The position numbers were made by a program, and so were the translations under genes. Shown here piece by piece: positions 35,296 through 45,400 of a DNA stretch of 64,000 bases (the first letter of the stretch is position 1; every line of letters starts with the position of its first letter). Below the pieces are notes generated by a model that worked only from the letters and a program-made list of their open reading frames with translations, made no database searches and had not been told where the DNA came from. The stretch is from Pegoplata infirma (taxonomy: Eukaryota; Arthropoda; Insecta; Diptera; Anthomyiidae): assembly GCA_963921195.1 (NCBI GenBank), contig OY992537.1, forward strand, positions 50,926,313 through 50,990,312. The letters run 5' to 3'.

Positions 35296-38200
35296 GGCAG
35301 CCTCAGCTGCACTATTGCTGCGCCTGACGACAGGAGCAGTTGACTTGGTTTTTATCCAAGAGCCCTGGGTGCGGGGTGGCAGGGTTTGCGGATTGAAGAC
35401 CCCTGGGTTTAAGTTGATGGTTGCCAAAGGTGAGGGCTCACCAAGAGCCTGCATCTTGGCGAAAAATGGCTTAAATATATTCTTTTTATCAACTTTTAGT
35501 GATATGGATGTTACAGCGGCTAGCTTAGAGCTTCATGGGAAATCTATTTGGCTCGCCTCTGCGTATTTTCCTAATCCGGGGCCAATACCCCCGGAGAAGG
35601 TTGGCGGTCTGATTCGGGAGTCTGAATCTAGGGGACACCAGTTACTAGTGTGCTGTGATGCTAATGCACATCATTCGATATGGGGTAGTACAGACACAAA
35701 TGATAGAGGCGAATCACTTTTGGAGTTTTTGTTAAGCACTAACCTGTATATTTGTAACAAGGGTAGTGAACCAACTTTCGTTACAAGTACGCGGCAAGAG
35801 GTTCTTGACGTAACACTTGTATCAGATACATTGTCTGATAGAATTGATGACTGGAGAGTTTTGGAAGAGCATTCTTTCTCAGATCATCGGTACATTGAGT
35901 TTTTACTCAGGGAGCGTGCCCCGGTTGAGACAGTCTCTAGAAATCTGAGAAGAACAAACTGGGTGAAATATAGGGAGACTTTTTCTTTGCTTTTGGATGA
36001 AGTACCCCTATCTGAACCGCATATTTTAGCGGAAATTGACTGTCTGGTTGACCATATAACAAATGTTTGTAATAGGTGCCTGGATGCGTCTTGCCCTTCT
36101 GCAAAGCCTAGAGGGAAAAAAAAGCCACCTTGGTGGTCAAATGAGTTGCAGACGAGCAGATTCCTGCAGAAAGCTCTTTAATAAGGCTAAATTTTCAAGA
36201 GCGGACGAGGACTGGTCTGCATACAGGCTGCAACTTAAGAGTTATAAAAAGATGATCAGAAATGCCAAATGTGATTCTTGGAAAAACTTCTGTGGAAACA
36301 TAGAAGACGTTTCTGAGGCATCCAGGCTGCGCAAGGTTCTGGCTTCTTGTCCTTGCACCCTAGGATACCTGAAAGATCCTAATGGGGTGTGGTCTTCCTC
36401 CAGTGGAGAGTCGCTGGATCTCCTTTTAAACACGCATTTTCCGGGCAGTTCCATGACGCCGTTTCAAGCTTTGGAACGTTCTGACGCCCAAGCATCTGAA
36501 ATTGCTTCGGAAATAATAAATATGCCAACATTAATCTGGGCGATAAAAAGCTTCAGGCCCTATAAATCTCCGGGACCTGATGGTATAATCCCGGCTGAGT
36601 TGCAGCAAGTGTTGGACTATATAGCCCCGTTGCTGTATAATCTATACACAGCATGCATCAACTGGTCGTATATTCCTTTAAAATGGAGGGATACCAGAGT
36701 CGTATTTATCCCGAAGGCTGGGAAAAGTTCCCACACAGCTCCGAAGGATTTCAGACCAATTAGTCTGTCTTCTTTTTTGTTAAAGACAATGGAACGAATG
36801 ATAGACTCATATTTGCGTAGAGTGATTGACCCGAGGTTGCTTTCGACAAAGCAACATGCATACAGCAAGGGACGATCAACGGAAACAGCTCTTCATGAGC
36901 TCGTTGGTACCATCGAGAGATCGCTTTCGGTAAAGGAGTACACTATGGTGGCCTTTCTTGATATTGAGGGGGCTTTTAATAATGTCATTCCAGAATCGAT
37001 AATATTGGCATTGTCTGGTCTGGGAGTAAAGCGTGAAATCGTTTTAATGGTGGAAAACCTACTTGCCAATAGACGTATAACGTCTGAATTGGGAGCGTCC
37101 GTCATATCTCGATTTGTCAATAGGGGCACACCACAAGGAGGTGTTCTTTCGCCGCTTCTTTGGAACCTGGCACTGAATTCAATGCTATTATCTCTAGAAG
37201 CACGTGGTTGTCATGTTATCGCATATGCTGACGATGTCGCGATAGCGGTAAAGGGGAAGCATCTGCCAACATTGCGGGACATTCTTCAGGGTTCTCTGAA
37301 AGATCTGTCTAAATGGGCAAGAGACTGTGGCCTAGGAGTTAATCCTAGTAAAACAGAGCTTGTTTTGTTTACAAGGAAAAATAAGATTCCTGCTTTTGAT
37401 CCTATTTCTCTGGACGGTACTGAAATCACCTTCTCAGATGGAGCCAAGTATCTTGGAGTATTTCTAGATAGGAAGCTGAATTTCAGGCGTAATATTGAGG
37501 AACGGGTGAGAAAAGCAACGATTGCTTTGTATTCCTGTAAAAGGGCCATTGGAAAACGATGGGGTTTTAGCCCTCAAGTCGTTCATTGGATCTATACAGC
37601 AGTGGTGCGTCCAATTTTGCTGTATGGAATCATTGTCTGGTGGCCTGCTTTGGAAACAAAAGCGAACTTTGTCTTTATCACGAAGGTACAGAGAATGGCG
37701 TCAATGTGCATCACTGGTGCTCTTCGTACTACACCTACGGCTGCATTAGAAATCCTCCTTCACCTGATACCCTTGGACATATTGGGTAGGCAGTATGCGG
37801 CTGCATCGGCAATTCGACTTAATAGCACGCTGCAATGGAGGAGCAGTGATTGTGGCCATAGCGCAATCTTGAAAAAGATAACAATACCACAAAATGTGGA
37901 CTGTGCTCCCTCTTTGAGCCTCTTTGAGCGCCACTTTACCACTATGATACCATCCAGGGAGTCTTGGATGGGGGATACTCCGGGTAGTGGAGCTACCATA
38001 AATTTTTACACAGATGGATCGAGGCTGCACGAACAAGTGGGCTTTGGAGTCTATTCGGAAGAGCTTGGGTTGAGCCTGGCTCGTAGATTGCCAGATCATT
38101 GCAGTGTTTACCAGGCAGAGATGCTGGCAATAAAAGAAGTGGCTGACTGGTTGAGCTGCAATGTCTTGTCTACAACCGCAGTCAACATCTATACTGACAG

Positions 38201-38849
38201 TCAAGCCGCGGTCAAGTCCCTGGATTCAATGTTTCTGAAAACAAGATCTGCCCTTAACTGCCGCACGTCTTTAAATGAGATGGCCAAGCAGTTTAACATA
38301 CGACTCATATGGGTCCCAGGGCACAGAGACATTCCAGGGAATTGCAAAGCCGATGAGCTTGCAAGACTAGGAACTACCTTACAGGTTCCAACAGAATTGG
38401 AATGTGTTGGTACGCCTCTAGAAACTTGCAAGCAAAACCTACGGCTTTGTTCTGCGACGGAGACTAATCAAAGATGGGCAAATGGATGGACGTGTGAGAC
38501 AACACGACTGATTTGGCCTTCTCTTAATCAGGGGCGCACAAGTGAGCTGATATCGCTTCCAAGAGGAGAGATTTCAACGGTGGTTTCTATAATTACCGGA
38601 CACTGTCTTATAGGGAAGCACGCAGAGCGGTTAAATGTGCCGTCGAATGACTTTTGCCGAAGTTGCATGGATGAAGAGGAGTTGGAAACTGTCGAACACT
38701 TTATTTGCCATTGCCCGGCACTTTCTGGTCAGCGACTTGCTTCACTGGGATCTAGGGAGCTGTACGATCTTTCAGATTTGTCGGATGTCAAAATTCAACA
38801 TCTAAGGAGTTTCATAAGAAGCTCAAACTGGTTTAACGACAGGGACTAG
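35258..38849 (+). pseudogene. LOA LINE ORF2: endonuclease - reverse transcriptase - RNase H, frameshifted
   Basis: ORF2 starts at ATG 35258 inside the end of ORF1. The first part (35258-36181) is an apurinic-type endonuclease: LRFLQINLHH, FIQEPWVRGG, CCDANAHHSIWG and a C-terminal SDHRYIEF. The frame breaks at about 36145-36175 after PPWWSNELQ and continues in another frame to 38849 with RT (SPGPDG, YADD), RNase H (FYTDGS, AEMLAIKE, YTDSQAAV, PGHRDIPGN) and a CCHC motif (CRSC...HFICHC). The sister copy at 5073-8727 is two bases longer at the break, so this is a lesion rather than programmed shifting. RT and RNase H catalytic residues look intact. Confidence 0.9.
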
Positions 38850-39488
38850 TAGGGAAACCTATTACGATCCCGTGGTATCACAATGGACCTCAGAGTCTAC
38901 GTGTGTTGACGTAAAACGTCAGCAGCCACTTACAACCTAACCTAACCTATCAATTGTACCAATTAAATTATTTATCAATTTAATTACTAATGAAAATTAA
39001 AAAAAAATAATTACCATTGGTATGGCATCATTTAAAAAAAAAAATTACCATTAGTTAAAGTCGTCACAATATTGTCAAAATCGTTAATATTTGGAAATAT
39101 CCGTTGTTTTTTGTTATATGGTGTTATAGTTTTTCACATTTTATAAACCAAACACACGTTGATTGCCTTTATATAACACAATATTTGAAATTTTTATTTG
39201 CGTTTTGTTTTTTGTCTTTAACATTTACATATTTTTTTTTGTAAAAACATACTTTGATGTCTAAATTTTTAACTTTTCAAAATAACAAAAATGTGCAAAC
39301 CAATGGTTTTGAAACCAATTATAATTGGTGTTTTTCAACAATTGGTGCATTTCATTACCATTAGTAATTATTTTTTCAATTAAAAAAATTTAATTACCAT
39401 TAAATGGTAATGAAATTTTTTTTCATTACCATTGATATCAACCAATGGTAATTAAATTTCAATGGTAATTAAAAATTCCCATCTATGG

Positions 39489-40144
39489 TACATACTTTAT
39501 TTTTTGTACCCGCTGGCAATTTCTGCGTGGGTTCATATTCAATTTAGAGTTACTTATTTCCTGTTTGAATTAAATTAGTGGGTTCACAAACCAATTACTA
39601 ACTGTGAATGATTGTGAGCTAAACTTATTTATAGTATCTATTGTGAATGATTTCGGTTAAGCTAATTCATCAATCAATTTTGTTTCGAACATTTTTATAG
39701 CACATCAAAATACCGTTAATTTTTAAATACACTCGGTAAAAATTATCAGCAACACTGTTGTCAACTATTTTTCACCAAAAACCTCTAAATTTCACTATAA
39801 AAGCGCTAGAAACCGCCAAAAAAAATTTAGCGGGGAAAATTTAAAATTCTCCCGCTAAATTACGAAAAAAAGCGTTGAAAAACGAAAACTTGGCATATTT
39901 GATTGACAGAAAAGAAAAATTTAAAAAAAACCTCCAAATTATTTTTTTCAATAAAATTGACTTTTCACTAAAAACGCGCAAGAAACCGCCGAAAAAAATT
40001 TAGCGGGAAAATTTTAAATTTAGAGGTTTTTGGGGAAAAATAGTTGACAATAGTGTTGCTGATAATTTTTACCGAGTGTATTTAAAAATTAACGGTATTT
40101 TGAATAAAAATGTTCGAAACAAAATTGATTGATGAATTAGCTTA
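39489..40144. repeat. Inverted repeat with CCCGCTAAAT words
   Basis: Left arm about 39630-39795 (ATGATTTCGGTTAAGC, GTTCGAAACAAAATTGATT inverted, ACACTCGGTAAAAATTATC) pairs with a right arm at about 40030-40310, which is interrupted by a hairpin MITE at 40145-40272. Loop rich in TTTAGCGGGAAAA. The first 40 bp (to 39531) look like the right end of a CCCAC-ended element. Confidence 0.55.
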
Positions 40145-40272
40145 TACCAAATTCGCATTCATTTTTTTAAAAATGTTTAAACACTTAAACATGTTTAAAT
40201 TTAAACTTGTACAGGTACATAAACATGTTTAAGTGCTTAAACATGTTTAAAAAAATGAATGCGAATTTGGTA
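40145..40272. mobile_element. Hairpin MITE, TTA duplication (128 bp)
   Basis: Starts TACCAAATTCGCATTCATT and ends with the inverted copy GAATGCGAATTTGGTA; the interior is TGTTTAAAC-type words. Flanked by TTA (40142-40144 and 40273-40275). The other arm of the surrounding inverted repeat (about 39655-39675, GGTTAAGCTAATTC) shows the uninterrupted target. A 3-bp TWA duplication suggests PIF/Harbinger type. Confidence 0.8.
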
Positions 40273-40309
40273 TTAACCGATATCATTCACAATAGATACT
40301 ATAAATAAG

Positions 40310-40835
40310 TACAAAAATAGCGCTGAAATTCGACCAACTTGGCGTTTTCGATTGAAAAAAAAGGAAAATTGGAAAAAACCTCTAAATTTTCCCCACTAAA
40401 TCCAAACAAAAAGCGCTAGAATTTCCCGCTAAAGCACCGTTCCCACTAAAACCAATTTTCCCCCGCTAAATCCAAACAAAAAGCGATAGATTTAGCGGGA
40501 AAACCTCCAACTTGGCAACAGTGTAATTATTTTGTAATTTCAATTTTTGTTTTGTCAGTTATTGCAAACCAAACCCACTGAAATGGGAACACTGAGAATA
40601 ATCATCGGAACAACATCAGGCTGATAATGTTACACTCATAAAATTATGTATGTAACTACATGTTAGTTTTCGTTTATTTTACAGTAGTTAGTTCAACTAA
40701 CTTAGTTGTTTTCAACTATAAAGTCAGTTGTTTTGTTATTTTAACAAAAAAGTACCGTAATGTAGTAACAGTTATTTAAAGTAGTTAATTTTGTTTTTTT
40801 AATCTCTGAAAAAGTTTCCAAGTTTTAAAAAAAAC
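40310..40835. other. Diverged repeat sequence, no gene
   Basis: Continues the TTTAGCGGGAAA words, then a fragment related to the element at 33057-33625 (about 40634-40800). Nothing coding. Confidence 0.4.
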
Positions 40836-41524
40836 AAGTGAGAGTGTTAAATTCGGCTGTGCCGAATCTATAATACCCTCCAACAGATAAAAAAAAAAAA
40901 TTAAAAAAAAAATGCAGGGGCGTTTTTTTTTTGGGGGGGGGATCAGAAGGGATCATTGGGGGACACATAAACCATTGCGATAAATGTTTGAAAATTGATT
41001 TATTATACTTTTTGAGCTTAAGTAATACAATTTTATCATTACTTAAAAACATTTTTAAAATCCACGCCCACAAAAGGGGGGCGGGAAAAAAAAAATATTT
41101 TTTTTATTTCCCAAGTCCAAGTGCAGGACCTTGAACTTTTTCTGGCATCAAATTGTTTCATTTGCTTAACAAAAATACAAAAAAACCTGAGAAAATATGG
41201 CCTTTTTCAGAGGTTAGTTAAGTTCTTCAGAGGGGAACTTTTTTCCCCCTGGTCCGATTTTGCCCATTTACGAACTTAAACTGCCTAGAACCAAAAGACT
41301 TATTCCTGCCAAACTTAACGAGTCTATCTCTTTTATTTTGGACTGCATCGTGTCTTATACAGACGGACGGACGGACATACGGACATTCTAGAAAAGTCTT
41401 AGAATCGATCATAGATCAATAATATATATACTTTATAGGGTCCCCGATCGATATTTCGATGCGTTACAAACGGAATGACAAAGTGAGTATACCCCCCATA
41501 CTGTGGTTGGAGGGTATAAAAATA
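40836..41524 (-). repeat. mini-me-like dispersed repeat
   Basis: Minus-strand copy: TATACCCTCCAACCAC start near 41520, TTGTCATTCCGTTTG, ATAAAGTATATATATT, GTCCGTATGTCCGTC, and the ATTCGGCACAGCCGAATTT - ACTTGTTTT end at 40836. Non-coding. Confidence 0.65.
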
Positions 41525-42295
41525 ATTTTCATTATTTTTATATTTCACAGCTTTTTTTGCTTTTTGCATTATTGGGGATTTTATCAAAGAAGGTTTTGTT
41601 TCTTAAAAAGTACATGAACGAAAATGATCAGATAGAGGAATTTACATATTAATAAAAATGAATTATTATGATTTCACTTACGACATCGGTAAATTTTTAA
41701 CGTGATTCATTAATGATAACGGCTTATGAAAAACTACGAAATCGCGGTTTTGGTCTACAGGTGCTGATTTTTAAGGCAACAATTATTTTTTTTTAACAAA
41801 TTCATCTTAAAAGTTGACAAACTGTTGATTATTTTAAGTAAAAAATAGTAGAAAAATTAAAAACGCGACTTTGGTCTACAGATGATGGTCAGCATCGCGA
41901 TTCTTAAAATTATTTTTTTTTATAATCTACACGAGACATCGAAATTTAGAGCCATATTTTTCAAAAAAAGTCAAACAAGAATTTTCTGCAAAAATTAGCA
42001 TCAGTGGACCAAAATCGTGGTTCTGGAATTTTGTTGAAAAATTCATGTTTAGCATGCAAAAAATTAGTATTAAACATAAATTGCAAGATGAAATAATTCC
42101 AAAAAAATATTTATTAATTATTTGAAAAGATAGAGGCTTTGGCATTCAGAAAAATTAATTGTGCAAGGTAGAGAAAACTTAAAATGCAAATAAAATAGCA
42201 AAAAAATATTTTTGTTCTAAATTTTATACCATAGAAAGGGCCGTTTTACTGATTATTTTGCCATGAAGAAGTCATTTTCGTGAAAATGGAAGATA
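41525..42295. other. No gene recognised
   Basis: A/T-rich sequence with a recurring TTTGGTCTACAG word (41750, 41875). No supported exon or element boundary before the LTR element. Confidence 0.4.
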
Positions 42296-42300
42296 AAGGG

Positions 42301-42476
42301 TGTTGTATTTATTTTTCGAAATAAAATAAATATGAATTTATAAAAAAAAGGCAATTCAACAATCTTTATTACAAATCCAAAAATTACTGAATGAAAATTA
42401 TTGAAAAACAAAATAACAAAAGACAACCTGATCTAGTTTTATAAAATAGAAATTGATTTTAAAACAGGTTACCACA
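42301..42476 (-). repeat. 3' LTR of the Mag-like element
   Basis: 176 bp, same sequence as the 5' LTR with no difference seen. Preceded on the element strand by the purine run at 42477-42483. Confidence 0.92.
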
Positions 42477-42483
42477 TTTCCCC
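42477..42483 (-). promoter_or_regulatory. Polypurine tract
   Basis: GGGGAAA directly abutting the 3' LTR on the element strand, as needed for plus-strand priming. The gag-pol stop codon lies only 5 bases before it. Confidence 0.75.
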
Positions 42484-42487
42484 AGAC

Positions 42488-45400
42488 TCAATATGGATCA
42501 AATCTTTTTGGCTTCTTCCTAGTTCGAGTAGAACGCCGCCAATATGTTTCGGACTGAATTGTGTCATTAGCCTGTTGATTTGAGGTATCCATTGGTTGGG
42601 TTTGCGGAGATAGCGGACGTTGTTGACAAGGCAAAATGTAGGATTCCGGGGTAGTACTTTGTGGCAAACTCATATCTGACAAATCCCTATTCCCTGCGCT
42701 TAAATCATTAGGCACACTGTTTGTTACTTCAGTTAGTAAATTGTTTGTTCCTACGGGCAAAGTATTCGGAAAATCAATTTCAATGTCTTTTTCAATTGAT
42801 GATTGCTTCGAACTCGGTGCCATTCTAATTTTCAGCTGGTTCTGATGACGTCTAATACTTCCAAAATTAGTTTCTATAGTATACATCATATTTCCCACAA
42901 TATTAATAACAACCCCCTCTATCCATTTTTTTCTTCCGGCAAAATTTCTTGCATAAACAAAGTCTTTAATTTTAAACTTTGCTTGATTTTCCTTTTTTAA
43001 ATGTTTTGAAGGAAACAACGCTGATAATATAGTACGAGGTTGCCGACCGTGTAGAAGTTCTGATGGAGATTTACCCGTTAAAGTGTTTGGCGTAGACCTA
43101 TACGTAGATAAGAATTTAAAAACGGCTCTGTTCTTATCCTGCTGGTCTGTCATAATTTTCTTAAAAGATTCTTTGAAAGTACGAACAGTTCGCTCAGCTA
43201 ATCCATTCGATGAGGGATGAAATGGTGCACTGGTAATATGCTCGATCGCATTACGTTGACAAAATTCTTTAAACTCTTTGGAGGTAAATTGACCTCCATT
43301 GTCACTTACAATTGTAGTTGGGAGACCTTCAATTGAAAATATATCTTGTAGGGCATGGATTGTTGTAGAAGAAGTTGCCGTTGACATTCCCTTTACATAC
43401 GGAAATCGTGAAAATGAGTCTACCAATATTAACCACATTTGAGAAAAGAACGGACCCGCAAAATCGATATGAACTCTTTCCCACGGTTGAGTTGCCTCTG
43501 GCCATGAAGAAAATTCCTGCTTCGGATTACTTCCAGATTCCTGACACGTAGTGCAGCCGTTAGAAATATTGTCAATAGCGTCATCCATTTTGGGAAACCA
43601 CACATATCGGCGGGCTACTTGCTTCATTCTACTTTTACCCCAATGTCCTTCGTGTATCATTTGAAGAACTTGTTGTCGTAATGATAAAGGAATAACTACT
43701 CTTGTGTACTCAGTATGTAATAAAATAACTCCATTTTGAACAGATAAAGATAACCTTCTCGAAAAATATGGCTGTAAATTACCTTCTAATTTTTGTATAT
43801 GATCTGGCCATCCCTCAGTGATATATTGGCTTACAAGTTTTAGAATTGGATCTTGCTTTGTATGCTCCGCAACGACAGTAGCATCCACAGGAAAATCGTT
43901 TACCGTTGATTCATATATATTTTCAATGTCGAGCATAAATTTTTCTTGATTGTCAAACTCAATATCTTCACCAATAGGAAGTCTTGACAGGGCATCTGCG
44001 TTTGCATGATGAGTTGTGTTTTTATAACGAATGTTGTAATCATATGATTGTAAAACGATGGCCCAACGTTGAAGACGGTGTAAAGTCATTACTGGAAGTT
44101 TCTTGTGCGGATGAAATAATGTTGTGAGAGCTTGATGATCTGTTGTTAATTCAAAATGACGACCATAAATATATTGGTGAAAACGAGTTACCCCAAAAAT
44201 TATGGCAAGAGCCTCTTTTTCAATTTGTGAATATCGGTACTGACTGCTATTCAATGTTTTGGATGCAAAAGATATGGGCTTTTCGGTTCCATCTGGATAT
44301 CGATGGGATAATACAGCCCCAATGCCGCTCTTAGAAGCATCAGTAGCCAAAATTATAGGCAAGTTTTCATCATAATGAACCAAATTTGATACCTCAATGA
44401 TAGCAGCTTTAAGAGACAGAAACGCTTCCTCTTGTTTTGGACCCCAAACAAATTTTACATTATTCTTTCTTAATTCATTTAAGGGTGCCGCTTTGGTGGA
44501 AAAATTCGGAATGAATTTATTATAATAGTTCAACTTACCAATGAATGCTTCAAGTTCTTTAAGATTTTCTGGATGTGGCATTAGACGGATTGCATCTACA
44601 CGTTTTTCAGAGGGCATGATACCATTTGAATCTATGATATGTCCGATATATTCAATTTTACTTTGAGCAAAACAGCACTTTTCCTTTTTACACCTTAAAC
44701 CATGATACTCTAATCGTTCAAAAATTGCTTTCACATTGTTAATGTGTTCTTCATCAGTGCGTCCTGTGACTATAATGTCATCTAAATACACTGCACAACC
44801 AGGTATACCCGAAATTACTTCTTCCATAAATCTTTGAAAAATACCTGGAGCACTTGATATTCCAAATGGCATTCTTTGGTATTGGAACAATCCAAAAGGT
44901 GTATTAACCACCATCAATTTTTTAGATTCTTCTGATAATACAATTTGTAGATAAGCGTCACTTAAATCAATTTTACTAAAAAGTTGACCCCCTTGAAGTT
45001 TGTGAAACAATTCCTCAATTCTAGGAATTGGATATCTTTCTATTTCTATTTGTGAATTTAATGTTACCTTAAAATCAGCACAGATTCTCAAACGGCCATC
45101 AGGCTTTTTAACCACTACAATGGGTGCTGCCCATTCACTCGACTTAATTGGTTTAATAACACCCAAAGACGTTAACCGTTCCAATTCAACACGAACAGCT
45201 TCATGTTGACCAAATGGAATATTGTAGGGTCTGAAGAATTTTGGTTGAGCATTTGATTTTAGCTTAATTTCTGCTTTAAATGTTGTACACATACCGAGAG
45301 TTTCAGAAAATATTATGTCGTGAGAATTAGTAATGTTTTGTAGAGATTCCGAGAGATTCTTTTGGGCTGAACTAATATCAGAAGAGTTGCACTGATTTGT

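Larger units (their letters stand above)
34046..38947 (+). mobile_element. LOA-type LINE, longest copy (4.9 kb)
   Basis: Flanked by an exact 12-bp duplication TATCAATTGTAC (34034-34045, 38948-38959). Contains ORF1, an overlapping ORF2 with endonuclease, RT and RNase H, and a short 3' UTR ending in CCTAACCTAACC instead of poly(A). ORF1 is open through the left junction with no start of its own before residue-level homology begins, so the copy is probably slightly 5'-truncated. DUF4780-like ORF1 plus RNase H points to the LOA clade (Baggins/Bilbo relatives). Confidence 0.92.
33931..39488. mobile_element. CCATAGATGGGA-ended MITE carrying a LOA LINE
   Basis: Inverted ends CCATAGATGGGA / TCCCATCTATGG, flanked by TACATA (33925-33930 and 39489-39494). 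About 640 bp once the LINE (34046-38947) and its duplicated target are removed. The arms are rich in TAATTACCATT words in both orientations. Non-coding. Confidence 0.75.

Noticed and set aside
37746..38204. 152-codon minus-strand frame inside the LOA LINE
   Set aside because: Antisense shadow of ORF2; the same shadow occurs in the other LOA copies.
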